From assembly GCA_008508345.1 (NCBI GenBank), contig QNGE01000908.1, positions 1 to 64,000 on the forward strand: 64,000 nucleotides of DNA. Direction: 5' to 3'. Under the pieces are notes generated by a model. The model was not told the origin of the DNA. It saw only the letters and a program-made list of their open reading frames with translations, and did no database searches. A program made the translations under genes and the position numbers. The stretch is from Paragonimus westermani (lineage: Eukaryota > Platyhelminthes > Trematoda > Plagiorchiida > Troglotrematidae). This document shows, piece after piece, positions 1 through 13,465 of the stretch (position 1 is the stretch's first letter; every line of letters begins with the position of its first letter).

Positions 1-41
1 AAGTCTATCTGAATGCGGAGGCTGCGATCAAATGTGAGTGC
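1..41 (+). repeat. 3' tail of a tRNA-derived SINE, cut by the window edge
   Basis: The first 40 bases match, at about 38 of 40 positions, the 3' tail of the SINE at 40809-41010, which lies on the opposite strand. The shared part runs from AAGTCTATCTGAATGCG to TGTGAGTG, and similarity stops there in both copies, so TGTGAGTG is close to the 3' end of the element. The head of this copy should lie left of the window. The close match suggests both copies are young relative to the divergent copy at 28 kb. I saw no poly-A tract after the tail. Confidence 0.75.
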
Positions 42-3000
42 TGTTCGACTTGAAAATAAATCAAATCCTCGAGTACTTATCAGTAACCATAGTAGTATCA
101 GCCACTTATTAGGCCAGGTTTCCGCAGTGCCCTCTCGGCAGGCAGTTTCAGTAACCTGGCGCACCTACCTCATCCTCTGAATATATAATCAAATTAACCC
201 ATTTGTGTTTTTGATCGCGACTAAGCAGGACAGAAGGAATCGATCGCATGCGAGTTTGCCTGTGAGAAACATTCGGTTATACACGCGCACGTAAAGGCTG
301 ATTGGTGGTCACGGGCGCCTTCTTTTCCATAAGGCGGAAAACATTATAATGGAAGCAAATGTCTATTTACTGCTGGAGGGTAAACATCGTGAGAACATTT
401 ACTACGGGCTTTTGAGGGTACAAAACGAAGTGTTTTAAAGACCGAGAGACGACGAACCTATTGAGCGCATGACATCGACTAATGAAGTTTGTGAATCGAA
501 ACCGTTCACCGTAAAGTAGTGCTGCGAGTATTTCCTGAAAATAGACCCATGTAAAGAATCCGGAACGTTTACTCCATTGGATTGTACGAGCCACTGCAGA
601 CTAATGCCACCATATATGCCACCAAAGACTACTCACCGCCAAAAATTTACAACGGGTGGAAAATTAGAAGGTCTGCCGGAATTGTTATGTGACAATCGTA
701 GCCTTGAAACATCCTCTAAAAAAAGAAAAATGATTAATCGTTCCTTTCACAGCATTCTATTGCAGAAACGAGTGAGCTGTTTTTGTCTACTGCAAAAGAT
801 GACGTGAAACGTTCATCAATTCACCTATACTGGATTAAGCTGGTGCAATGGAAACCATAACCACTGTGTTCTGTAAGATTTATTACAATGCATGATGTGT
901 TGGTTCTGGCGGTTTACCTTTGATTTAAACGCTACTGAGTGATAATACTGAGAGAAACTGCGGGTGCTCATTCTGAAAGTTAACTGACTTTGTCGATTTA
1001 AATGACGTTGAGCTCAACCGAAAGGCAAAAATTGGTGACCAAGAACTGGCTTCGATCTACGATCGGAAATGAAATCACCCAAATTGCCGGACAAACTTAG
1101 GTTCGCCCATCTGTGTTAGTACTGCAACGAATGATTTCAGCTTGGTGGATTAGTTGTAAGCTAGTGCGAAGTCAATGGTTTTGTTTCGATACTTGTCTCG
1201 AAATTTATGTCTCATGGTCACATTCTGCGAGTTTCTACTATTCTGTAACCATATTTCCTACCAAGACGTTTCGAAGGCCACCACAGTTTGAGTAGAATGT
1301 GGCAAGTTTCCTTGCTGTTCTTACACCACCAGTAATTGCTTCGTTTACGTAAGATAAACAAGAAAATTTACTCAGAAGTTTGTCGAGTTTTGCCTATTTT
1401 GCTTCGTAGTGGTGGAATTGATATTGCGCCAGCTTATTGCCACTCGCACATAGTATTATGGTGCAGTTTCTATCATAACATTTTATTCAAAGCAAGTAGT
1501 ATTATTGAATCTGAAAGCTAGCGTGCCCAGTGATTTCTCCTGATATATTCCTCTGACTGTTCGTGTGGTTCGGCATATATAATTTGCACTAGTGGGAGCT
1601 TGTACAAAAAATTCGTAGACACCAGCCCGTTTTGCTTCGTTTTGAGACAAGTTAACCCTGGAAAACATAATCATTTGTGATAGGTACACATAGACACGTG
1701 GAAGACGTTCCGAACCGTCAATCGCCTCCTCTTCACCTTATCGGGGAAGTTCAAGTACTGTGTTCGATCGAAGATGGTGGCGGTCGCGATCCGATCATAT
1801 CACCTGCAATATCATGTTAACATCCGGTTTATCCCACCTCTGTGAGTTTCCCAGGCTAAGTTTGACCTCCCAACCTGTAAAACAACTTGTCACCGTCTGA
1901 GCGATCCAGACCGACTGCCACTCACTATCGAGGAATAAGTTCGATGGTGTTCTTCATCTCAGCGACAGAGTGTTAACTGGTCATCCAATCACTCTGCTCT
2001 TTCCTGATATACATTGGTCAGTAAGTTTCTGTCACCTAGACTTACGTAATTTTACCGGGAAAAGAGGAAAATTAATCGGAACGGTGTGTCCGCTAAACCA
2101 TTATTTCTCATGCGTTCCACCGACATATTCAGTGAATCAGGCCTATTTCCTGTCAGACATAGAAAACATTCAGCAACTAGAAGGTCAAACGGTACATTGG
2201 TGAAAATGCGATATTTTTGTTTCATTTTATGGCATAATCCTGTGCACTGTTCATATTGCATTATCAAGATTTCATGGTTAAATATTTTCAATTTCAAATC
2301 ACCAGGATTGCACAGTGTTGCAACTTGTCACTTGAGAAGTGATTCGGAATCGTCAACTTGATTGCGAACTTCTAACCCACAGCACATAAGTTCGGTTAAC
2401 AGCATTTGTGCAGGGTATATTTAGCAGAAACAAAGTTTTAACCAACACATTTCGAGCTGTTCATACTTCCCTGGAGAGAGCAAAGACCAAAGGCGAATGA
2501 ATTGCCTAAGAAGATGACAGACCTAAAACCGCAATTTTTCTGGATTGTTTGCAAAATGCTTCGTTGTGGAAATCAACCTTTCTTTTATGGTCAGGTTGGT
2601 TACTTTCAACCGGGGAAGTAATTTTAATGAACGCAAGACTGAATTCAGCTAGGCGCTTTGCGCCACACGTTAGTTATCTGATTATTTGCAGTTGCCTTGG
2701 AATCTGTTATGGGAAAACCAATGGATGCGTGCGTTAGAGGATTGTTAGATGCTAATCTAATTTGCTAGTTCGCTCAGCGAGGCGGATAGACACCTGTCTG
2801 GATAGACGAAGTAGAAACCCTGGTTCGTTTGTAACAAACCACCTTTTGGGAACTAAATACAAATTCGTCCTAACCATACTCATCATTATGGTGTTACCCA
2901 GAAGTATCGACACTCAGTGAAATACTGTCATTAAAACAAAGGCAGCCAGTTTAGTGTGCAGCAGGTATTCACTCTTGTTAGCTGGTAATTCTGATCGTCA

Positions 3001-6000
3001 AAGCAAAGAACGAAATGGTTACGGAGAGTTTCACGTTACACACTAGCATGTTTTTCTTTCCGTATCGCCTTTTACCACGCTGAGACGTACTCGAACCGGG
3101 AACAACTTTTCTGACACTTCAAATTTGTGCACACTGACATGCTCTGCTCTCAGCGTGCACAATCACTTGACGATACCAAACTGGACTTTAAGCCCATTGT
3201 TTGCCTCCGTCAACGTTACAGCTCCGACCATCTTTCAGTAGCCTAAGCACAACTAAGCAGGAATCGTGCTTCTTAAACAGTGATAGTCAGCAGTATTGTG
3301 GAGTTCATTTCCGTGGCTTCTGTAAATCCGTTAGTAGATGATGGCCTTACCAATCTCGGTTACTTTGTGCTACGCTCGTCAGTTTGTTAGTAGTGGTAGT
3401 TCAGTGGGGTATACCCTCATTTATCTGAGTCATTCGGTAACTTATAGCCGATCTTTACATAGGGACGTCGTACAGAACCAGCAAACCGGATAAAGTGGAC
3501 CAGTTAGTTACAGTCATACGTAGTCAGCAAATCCAAGACAGTAGGCAAAAACGAAACGTCATTGAGCCATTAAGCATTATATAGTTTCACACAACTGTGT
3601 ATTAATCGGTCGGAGGGCATGTCATTCATGGCGACGGCGGATGGACCTAGACTCCGAAAGTAAATGTCTAAACTTGTGGAGTAAAAACTTGGATGTGAAA
3701 TGGAGCTGGTGAGTTGACCTTTGGCTAAGTATACCGTATAGCTTGTAAGAATGCACTGTGTATGAAAAGAACTAAATTGAGCAGGAGTATAACCTTTGGT
3801 CCAACGATAGGCCTATTGACTGAAAAAAATTGAACTGTTTAGTCAAAATCTAGTGAACAACTGAGGTACGTTGGTTGAAGTAATATCGATGGATGGTTTT
3901 GATTGGATATGCCGAAATCACAGTGTTCCTCTAAACGACAAAACGAGCCCCGAAGAATGTTGGATGATGTAGTTTGGTGACAGATAATGAACCCAGTTAA
4001 TCAACCTACATATGTCAAAACACGACAGCATTAAACCAACTCACACACTCAATAGTATGACTTGGAGAGTCGTTTACTACAATAATCACATGGAATGATT
4101 TAGAAGAAAATATTTATCAAGTGATGATCAAATGATGACATGAATGCAGGCGCATCACTGACCAAAAAGTGCCTCCTTGGACAACACTCATAATCGACGA
4201 CTTGGATAATCCCAAGGTCCCAAGCCAGGTGGGTTACCCTACTCAATTTGCTCAGAGCAATAATCAGGGTTCTCACACTTTGTGGCCACCTCGCTGATTG
4301 GTCATAACTCGGTTTTATTCCACTGCCGATTATTTTAGGAATAAGCACTCGGCTGGCATCTGGAGCATGTGACCAAACACTTGTAGACTGCGCAACTTGG
4401 TTACTTGACCAGCAGACTTAATAAGCCAAGCCCCCGTACTACTCACTGGTGAACGATAGCTTCACTAATGCGATCAACTCACTTTGGCAGAGTAAAACTG
4501 TTGTGAATAGCAGCACCTAACTACGCGAAATGTGCGTGCACATATGGACCGGTTAAAGATATGCTGTTTGTCTGTCGAGCTCAGGTTGAGGAGAGGAATG
4601 GAACGAAACAGCTATACACAGTTACCACTAGGACTGTAGCTAGACGAGATTGAGGATTCACCGTAAACGCTGCAAAACCACTTTGAAGAGTAGGTGGGAG
4701 GATTCGGCCGCCTCTCTACTGTGGCGGTCTGAACTTGTGGTTAGTCAAACTTTGCATAACCATGAGGAATAATTTTTCGTCAATTTGCTGGCACTAGATG
4801 GGACATAAAATATATTTTACAGTAAAGGTTGGTTGAGGGTAAGGTGGAAAATTGGGCGTTAGTTACTCGGTAAATTTTTAACAGGTGGCTGCAACTAAAA
4901 GGTTTATTTCAATCATTTCCATCCGCCATACCGGTAACTGTCGTTATAAATAATCACCAGAAAATTGCAGGTGACTGGATAGCCCATGCGCTGCGAGCAA
5001 TAAAATGCCCTCACCACTCGAATTCCTGCCACGTTAAACCAAACGGTTGTCAAAGACGTCATCCAATAAACCTGAGTTATCCATGGAAGCATGTTGGCAA
5101 TTGCAGTCGTTTTCAAGTATAGGTCGTGCTTGTCTGGCAGCAAAAGCGAAGCTGAAAATAACCTCACTCATCCGAAGCAAATACACACCTGCCAGAAAAT
5201 GGATGTCAAAAAAACTGTTTGGTGATTGGTTGTGAACGCTGGACCATCCCACCGTCAACGAAAATTCCCACTGCGACCACGGCTGCATACTCTACCAGGT
5301 AGCATCGGGGAAGTGTTGCGGAACGTTTGCAAGGTTGATAATTTTTATCGCGAAATTGGACATGTGGAAACATGAATGCTTGGGGAACGACGGTTAGTCA
5401 TTGCGGTAGGGAACAGGAGGTAGCCAGTGTGCAAACGAGCACATGGTTGACGCCGGCTTGGCTAAGGTTTTTCCGGCCGTAGTTCTTTTTTTAATGCTTG
5501 TACCCGGTAACACTGCACGGAATACTGCAGTTCCGTATTATTGGTTACGAATAGGGCAAGTTTATTTTAGACTATTTATTCCTCTCCACTAGGCCAGACC
5601 ATATTATCGGACTGTGGCATTTTCACACGTAAACAGAATGAAAGTGTGGTAAAGTCCTAACAGGAACACGTTTATTGACTCGTTATAAAAACTGAGGCGT
5701 CTTTTTTACCTGGGCAAAATTTAAGGCAGTCTCCCTGCTGATTTCTACCTACTGCTATCAAACTGTCTACCTTCCACGATTTACACATTCCTTACTCTCT
5801 TGTGCGTTTGCTTGTGCCGTTTTCTACGACTGGTCTGATGTGAATTGTTTTTAAGTGTGCAAAGACATGCACTTAACAGGTGTTTACAACTTAACAAAGT
5901 AAACTAAGAGCTGAAGAAATTTTCTGAAAGCTCAGATACATCCTGAATGTATATTCATATAAAACAGCGACTAATAGAAGCTTAAAAGTGGTTCAAAACC

Positions 6001-8925
6001 GTTAGGTGGAATGAAGACTTTAACGCCCTAGAGACCATCGATCAGACATGTGATTTCAAGAGATCAGTAGTACAGGTGAACTGATTTCGTGTTGGCTTCA
6101 TTCTGTTTACCACTAAACGAGGCCGAACCCAAACGTGACTGTGTTCGCGGTAACTGGAAGTAGACATTAAGGCTAAGTGAGTATTTTTGTCATGAAATAT
6201 ATCTGGCCATGGAACGGAATCTCACAAACATCTTAATTGTGTAGTTGGTTGGAAACATCATTAACCAAAACACAAGGAAGCTTTGTCTAGATACATTAGC
6301 AAATTGTAGTTCAGTAGACTCGATTTGCTGTTTACTTTCTTTAATAGGCTCAAAACAGAGTGGAATAATATTGTCATTACCAAGAACGAAACAGAATCTA
6401 CAGTTCGTATCACAAGCAATCCGCTAGCCTTGCAGGTAGAATAGACCACAATATCAACTCCTGTGGTTTCACTTATGAAGAGTTAGAATCATACGCAGGA
6501 GGAAGTCACCAGAAATATGTCCTATTTTTCGATACGCGCGCAGTTCTTTCATTGAGATACTGTGCCGTTCATTACTGAAATAACAAACGTCTGAAAATCT
6601 GATATACACCAGAACTGGTTACGAAGTTCAGGGCAATTAATTGCAAATGCAAAAATGCAAATCAACGTCAGAATCGTTTTGTTAGCAATTCTGTGGAACT
6701 TAAACTTCCTCAAACTCACTGAGCTCATCCGTAATGTCCGAGAACTGAAGGGGCGATGACGCCGACCTTGAAGCTCTAACAGACAGCTAACTCCGAAGAA
6801 AGGGAAAAGACTAGTTCAGCTGGCTGATTACGAAATTTTTGTGTACCAAATAAGCCAGATATTGTTGCAACACGTAATAGCGTTTGTGCTACACTTAGCA
6901 TCATTAAACTTAGTGCAGATTAAATGCAAACATTCTCTTTGACCTTCGATCAATCATTGGGGTGGCTTTCTTTTTACCCACTAATGTAGCATGGGACTGG
7001 AAGGTATGACGTTATTTATTCACTCAGTTTTTTTTATCTAGTTGATGATTGTGCCACAGCAGACGACGGTGACAAACAATACACTTGCTATTACCTATTC
7101 AGACTTGTGGTGGTCGTTAGTTTGTGTTATGCATGCCTTCAAAAGTTAAGTTATCGGACACTATGAATGTTTACCTTCAAACAATGGTAGGTCAAGCATC
7201 TTTTCCCGAACAGTTTTAATGTCATTTTGCTTCATCTATTCCGTATACCTGTCTAACAGAGGTTAAAATAACATCAGTTACAAACACGTTAAGTCCGTGC
7301 TTTAATTCCCTTGATGAGTACTTAGTGGCTACTTCTCGATACTCTACCTCCGGCTGTTTATCTTTTCTCACACCAATGAGCACTTCCTGCTGACTATGTA
7401 AGGCAAATGCTCTCCGTGATTACCTTACCGGCCTTCAGAGCCATCTCCTAGTTTCTTGTGGCCTAGCAAACACTTTGCTTCCCATTTTCACTCATTATTA
7501 TTTTGTCTCGATTTTTAGTTTGAAACTTGAAATTATTTGGTCTGCACTCTCTGCATTTAACTGCAAGCAATATCTTATCTTCTGGTATTGACCATAAACC
7601 GTTTTTATGAAGATTCACAATTACGTTCTATCACACTGGTAGTAATCATTAGTATTCTTTTCCGTATAACATTAAACCACTGTCTTTAATACCGTCTTCA
7701 CCAATGGCAAGCAAACAGACTGATTCGAAGGGGCCGTTTGGCGCTTAGTGGTTAATCCAACCATATCGATCAGGTGCACGTACTAGATAATGAGATGTGG
7801 TCAATCGGGCGCAAATTTTTGCTCGACTTGCAGGTCGTACAGAAGCAACACGACATCCCATTGGGTCCCGTGGTCTTTATTTCTTACTATCACTACTAAA
7901 ATCATGTGGTATGTAGAGACTGAAAACATACGACATACATCCGTTTAGTTTTGTCTAGACCATTTTCGATGGCTATAAGGAACGTATTTTCGCACTATAC
8001 GTACAGTGGAAAATTTTTAGATATTATGATTGTCAGTGTCATTTGGTGGCAATGTACAATCTCCCTATCCGCAATGATTAGCGTGGTATTATACTGTGTA
8101 TGTTGAGTCTTGAGCACAAGACGGAGGCCAAGGAGCTGAAAAACAAAAAAATGTGAGTTAAAAATAATTGGACGTAGGTTGTGAGGTTTATTTCAAGTTA
8201 CTTTCATATTGATGTTGATAAATTGGTATGGTTACTCCAAGCATTTTACCGAGCGCTGAACAAGCAGACGTCGATTATGGTACACATTTTGTACAGTTGT
8301 CACTGTTTTGATTCCATTGTTAACGTAGCACCAGTTAAGTGGGGGAACAGATTTTTGTGTTTGTAAAAGCAAAGGGGAATGGGTCGATATCATTGAGCCT
8401 CCGGGCTTCGATGGAGATCTGCTAACCAAGTACGGAACGACTACTATTCATAGTTCAGCAATAGACTGACCAAAACTTCAGTGTTGTTATGCATGGGTCC
8501 TGAGGTTATTATTTAAAGATAACTATTTTACCTGATTAGGACAGTTAATTTGTAAGTTGTGTATCGTTCTGCAAAAGAACACAAAATCTGAGGGCGAATC
8601 GACAAGGTGAAACGCCGCCACAGTGGAATTATGTAAACGTGGGGACGGACGAAGTTGAGAAAAAGCATGGGACAAAAAACACTTAGGTGGCCGCAAAGCG
8701 AGGGCGTGTTGTCTTTGATTGTAGAAGGGTTTGTGTAGTTCAGTTTGAAAAAGTTCAATAAACTGGTGAATATTTCTCTCACTCATAGAACTCACGAATG
8801 TACTTCATGTACGTCCATCCTGTTCAGTATGATAAATATATTCACCTATGAAAGTTGTTTATCTATAGATTGTAGTGTAGATACTGATCGTTTCTTGTTG
8901 CGCACACATTCTCCGAAACGTGTAG
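42..8925. other. Intergenic region without a recognisable gene
   Basis: I see no convincing exon, RNA gene or complete transposon here. All open frames are under about 91 codons, have chance-like composition (rich in F, L, S, C, H and Y) and lack paired acceptor and donor sites. This is downstream of the minus-strand gene that ends at 13466 and may hold old, unrecognisable repeats. Confidence 0.5.
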
Positions 8926-8928
8926 CTA

Positions 8929-9240
8929 CTCACCGCTACGACTTCCAAATGTAGCACATTCTGCAGCTACATGTCTAATGGTAGAACCGATAGGACATAA
9001 CGGGCACAATTTGGTTTTTCTCACAAAAACTAAACAACTTCCCAGTGCATAGTACCTTATATAACCTTGCAGCATTGTGAAGTCAACATAAGACAGTCTC
9101 TCAGGTGTTTCAAAGTCAGCGATGATTGATGTCCACCGAAAAAGAAAACTCGAAATAAATTCTTCACTTGGAAACCCTTGTGCACTGTAATTGAGGCAGA
9201 ACTGCAGAAGGCTATCCTCTGGTTTACCATACGTTCCCAT
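8929..9240 (-). mobile_element. Possible LINE retrotransposon C-terminal remnant
   Basis: A 104-codon frame ends with a zinc-knuckle-like motif, CPLC, then seven residues, H, four residues and C (C-x2-C-x7-H-x4-C), inside the string KLCPLCPIGSTIRHVAAEC. Many non-LTR retrotransposon reverse transcriptases end with CxLC, an ET or ST pair, then H and C in this order. A second frame at 9057-9365 overlaps it, so a frameshifted coding remnant is possible. No reverse-transcriptase core (YxDD) is visible nearby. This could be chance; the assignment rests on one motif. Confidence 0.3.
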
Positions 9241-9750
9241 CCCACTGATTTACAGAAAAAAGCTTGACAAGAGCGGTATCCTACAGGACATGAAGTATAC
9301 ACAGTGAATAAGACACAATACAAAAACGTGTGACCTAGAACGAAATGAACGTATCCAGTATCCATTAGATGACGAAATTTAAGTATAACGGGAAACCCAG
9401 TTTATATTGAGCAATTAGATCAGCGGTGCTTTATACGTAGCAACCATTATTTGGGAGAATTACGTGACGTATTACAGTGACCGTGCTATCAAGGAAATTA
9501 TAGACAAATTTGAAGGGTTGTAAACTGTTTGACATGGCCTAACCCATCATTCTTGTTGTTGACAGCGCTGTCAGTTTGGTTGATTTGAAAATACACAGAG
9601 GCATATCTTTTTACAAGATCTGGTATCATCTGTACGTAGTATAGTGCGCTTTTTGGTAAAAATCTCTTGTAATTTGTTGATTTTAGAAAGACAACAAGGG
9701 AAGACAATTTTCACTATCGTGAGTCCTGTGAGTAATGTTGTGACAAAATA

Positions 9751-9812
9751 ATCACCCAAGAACTCGAACCACCGTGGGTCAGACGATTATCAACTCACTA
9801 TGCACCATACCG
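9751..9812 (-). repeat. tRNA-like SINE head, degenerate
   Basis: Read on the minus strand, a box-A-like string (TGGTGCATAGTGAGTTGA) is followed about 30 bases later by a box-B-like string (GTGGTTCGAGTTCTTGG). This order and spacing are those of an RNA polymerase III internal promoter in a tRNA-derived SINE. The stems do not pair well enough for a functional tRNA. I could not match the sequence after box B to the tail of the SINE family at 40.9 kb, so it may be a different or older family. Confidence 0.35.
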
Positions 9813-10870
9813 TCGTCGCATCTGCGAGAAGGTATGAACACATTCGGTGTTAACCATATTCACCAGTGCGTCTTCCCAGTTTTTTGTTTTGCTCTACTCA
9901 ACTCAAATATTTGTACTGTTGCTTTGTAAGATGCTAATGATCAGCGGTCTACCTTAGTGTGTAAATTTTGGCTGATTGCAAGTTACACATTTTCGTTATT
10001 GATTACGGTGGTATTTCTAGAAGCAATATTATTTGTGCAAACCTTCAACATTTTGGCTTTGTGTGTTTGAATCAAGCGGTTTATGGCTTGCTTGATGGAT
10101 CACAATTGTTTGCATCCAATTTACTTGTTATATAAGAAGAAAAAAATAATCTGCGTATTTCCTGAATGCTTTATTTGCATTTCTACTTTCCGTGTGAATG
10201 ATTGATTTTTTTTCCGGTTTGTAAACTGGTGTTCACTTCAAGTCCTGTGCAACTCCCGTACCTTTTGACCTGCACCCAAGATGCTTAACGTATCAATTAG
10301 TTCAGTTTAATTTCAGCGGTGTACACACACAATATGCACTGCTTCTGATGAAGACACGGAACATCTCAATAGACAAGTTTCACTGGCAAGTGCTCGTCTT
10401 GTTTGATAAGTAATGACACAAAAACGATGTTTCAGCTTTTTTCGGACCGCAGACATAATGTTCACATTGAGATATGTCGCAATCTGTCGCTTATCCTCAG
10501 CTGAGCTTATTGCTTGCTCAGTAGCGTGTGAAATTGTTCATCCACACCTCACATTTCTCACTGCGTCTGGTATCTTAATCTATCGTCTTTTCAAAGTACA
10601 GACAATTCTTTAATCTAAAACGTAGGGCACTTAGTTGGTTAATACCACTCCACAAATACTCACGATAACCTAGTCATCTTGATGGTAACTCAGAAGTCAT
10701 TATTTTTTCCCAAAGGATTCACAGAACCTCGAAACACTAAGGTAACGAATCACAAGTACAGATGTAATTCGACGTGTTGTCGACGCCATTTTGGTTTTTG
10801 TTTGTGTAAGTCGCGTGCATGTCTTACTAGACCTTTGGCTCAAGATTGTTCCTGTTATCTTCATTTACAG

Positions 10871-11172
10871 GATTATCGTTGAAACCCCTACTTCCGAGGA
10901 ACGCTGTCCCACGATATCTCCACGTTACACAAAATGGGTTCACGAGTGTATGGGGTATACGAAGCCAGAACATCCGGCTTGCCTGTTACACAGAATGCAA
11001 TTTGCAACGATGCACGCTGCAATTCAATCCAGGCTCATTTTGGTGCTTTCTTCTAAAAGCTGATCAACTTGCAATAATCCAATACGGCTTGATATTGCTC
11101 AACACAGTAGAAGCCATGCAACGTGTATATTTAGAATCCTATTACGTCACTTCATTTCGAGATTCCTGCTGA
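10871..11172 (+). pseudogene. PAN/apple-like exon candidate
   Basis: A very good 3' splice site ends at 10870 (CTGTTATCTTCATTTACAG), and an open frame of about 100 codons follows to a TGA at 11172. The middle carries a cysteine series, ACYTECNLQRCTLQF then WCFLL, that is C-x3-C-x4-C-x3-F and then C-x-L. This resembles the core of PAN/apple domains, which are extracellular binding modules. No strong donor follows (weak candidates are the GTAGAA and GTGTAT sites near 11107 and 11122), and no neighbouring exon could be joined. It may be an exon of an unseen plus-strand gene, a duplicated exon that died, or chance. Confidence 0.25.
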
Positions 11173-13186
11173 GACTGTCGTTATCATCCGAATGGAGCCG
11201 ACCTTGGTAATTCAGATACAGCTGTTCTTGTATTTGTCACTGCCTAGGATTCAGTGACCTTTCGTAGCCCACCGACTGACTATCCATCCTATCACCCATC
11301 TACTCGCTATAAAAACCGTTTCATTTTATTGTAAATTTGGCATTAGCTGGTCAACACCAAATTCTTGCATTCACCACTGTTCGCGTTCTAACTGTTTCTT
11401 CAAATTTTTGGAGAAGACGGACTGTTTCAAATATTTCCTAACAGAACAGCTCTCTTTCAAAGATCGAAAACTGCCGTGCAGGTTGACTATTATGTTCTGG
11501 GCAGCTTTTTCACATGTAAGTCTATACTTCATCTTGTGCCTGAACACACATTACATACCAGCAAAGAAGTCCACAGCTGAACTAGTTTTTCGGCAGAGAG
11601 GCAAAGTAAACCGATCGGCGACATGTGTGACATAGTTAACTGTAACAATATTCGTGCGTGACCACAGTCACATGATTTGATTTTTTGTACCCTTTTGTCC
11701 CCCAAAGTAAGTTCGGCTTTCCAAGTTCTCTGATCCTCCCTATCGAATGTGCATTGTCTGTAATTCTGTGATCTCATTCCAAATAAACAAATCCTTTCTG
11801 TTTATAAAGGCTGCTTCAAGTTGTGTCTGTATCAGGTTTACTGGTTACGCTCTCCTGCTTTCTGTCCCTGTGTTGACTAATTCGTTCACTGGCATCCGAA
11901 ACGACTGGTCCACAATGGCCGTCCAAAAAGGGACTCTTCTTGTCATGTTGCTCGTCCAGAATACGGTTGGAAACAGCACACATATATTGTACCAACGTTT
12001 GACCTAATTGTTTAGTACCGTTTAACTTGGCTAAGTAGTTCTACGTTCGGGTCCAAATGACTGAAAATCAAAAGGTTTGTAGATTTTGCAACACCGGCCT
12101 TCTGGAACAGCTTTTATTAGGTGAAGTAGGCGAGAAAAGTTGCAGTAAAACTTTGATGGACAGTAGTAACCAAATAACAGGCGGTGGTGTGGTTATCACG
12201 CGACCTGTAAAATTTCTAACAAGAAGATGGATGACTTCGGTTGTCGGAGGTCAAAGTGAGGAGTTCTTATTCGAAAATTGATCGAACCTTGTCTTGTTTT
12301 TGGGCCAGTGGTGCAGCGGTCCACATAATTAGCTCGTGAAATCCTTAGCACGTATATTTCAGATAACAAGAGAAGAATTTGAGTTTGTTGCAAATTTTTA
12401 ATGAGTCTGGTTGAAAGTCGTATTTGTATGGGGAAGCTGTGATCACACGGGAGTGATGTTCCGGTAACATTAATATATATGACAAACAATCATTGAAAAC
12501 ATTACGGATATTTTGCAAAGGTGCATTTACTATAGCCACTTCTATAACGTAAAACGATCAAACGACCAGTTCGCAGAGGTAGTCAGTGCGAAAGTTCCAA
12601 ATGTATGTAGACATTTTTCGATGTGCACTTTGTTATAGATACTTTCGGAATCACACTAGAAAACGCTAACCCTGTGAACTGGGCAAGAACGGGACTGTGT
12701 CTGTCTATTGTATGTGGTGCTAACAGATAACAGTATTGAATTTGGTTGCTGACCTCTAGTCACGAGGCTGGCGGATAAAGTGTTGATTTATCTATCTTCT
12801 TTCAAGACAATATTCGGCGGTTTTAAAGCGGTTATTTCAAGATGCTTTTTATTTTAAGCACACTGGATTATAAAGATTACGTGGAACGTAAAAGACACAG
12901 TCACCTCGTTTTGTTCTCGCATTTCACTGAGATTATTCATTTCTCGTGAGAATCAGGTTGTTGCTTTTACGGATGATCACTACAAACGAGATGGGAGATT
13001 TATCGAAGCTACCTTCTAAGCCTAGATCGACCGGGCCAAATATCATGCAAATCCTTGTTGTATTTTCTAACTGGGATTAGTTCTAAACGTCCCAACAAAA
13101 TACCACCCTGCAGAGCATCTCACCGGATACAAGTTTCTAAAAAGCAAAGATGAGTAATTGCAAAATAACTGTGAAGTATTCCAATT
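11173..13186. other. Intergenic region without a recognisable gene
   Basis: No exon pair, RNA gene or repeat that I can name. A box-A-like string near 12307 (GTGGTGCAGCGG) has no box B at the right distance. The region lies between the PAN-like fragment and the polyadenylation signals of the minus-strand gene. Confidence 0.45.
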
Positions 13187-13192
13187 TTTATT
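13187..13192 (-). terminator. Second candidate polyadenylation signal
   Basis: AATAAA on the minus strand, about 275 bases after the stop codon at 13466. It is a fallback to the closer signal at 13288-13293; either or both could be used. Confidence 0.35.
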
Positions 13193-13287
13193 CGTGATTT
13201 AGAAACTGAAAATTAAAAAATGTGCTAGTCCCGATTTTGTGGAAACATTCTCTAGCTACTCCGGTATTACGTGTGTGACCCAAATCG

Positions 13288-13293
13288 TTTATT
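13288..13293 (-). terminator. Candidate polyadenylation signal of the membrane-protein gene
   Basis: AATAAA on the minus strand, about 175 bases after the stop codon at 13466. It is the first canonical hexamer I found after the stop and would give a short 3' UTR of about 200 bases. Confidence 0.45.
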
Positions 13294-13465
13294 GATTGAA
13301 CTGAGGAGTTCCAGCAGACATGAAATAAGACATGTCACCTTAAACAATGCATCAGGTTCTGCGCTTTCTTCACTTGATTCTAGAGAAACATGGAGGTTAA
13401 TAAGAAATAATACAAAACGGGGACATTTGGGGTTTGAGTCAGTGGAATGGTGATAAGCTGATTGT

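Noticed and set aside
7735..7760. Box-A-like TTGGCGCTTAGTGGTTAATC on the plus strand
   Set aside because: No box B within the next 80 bases, and no match to the SINE tail further on.
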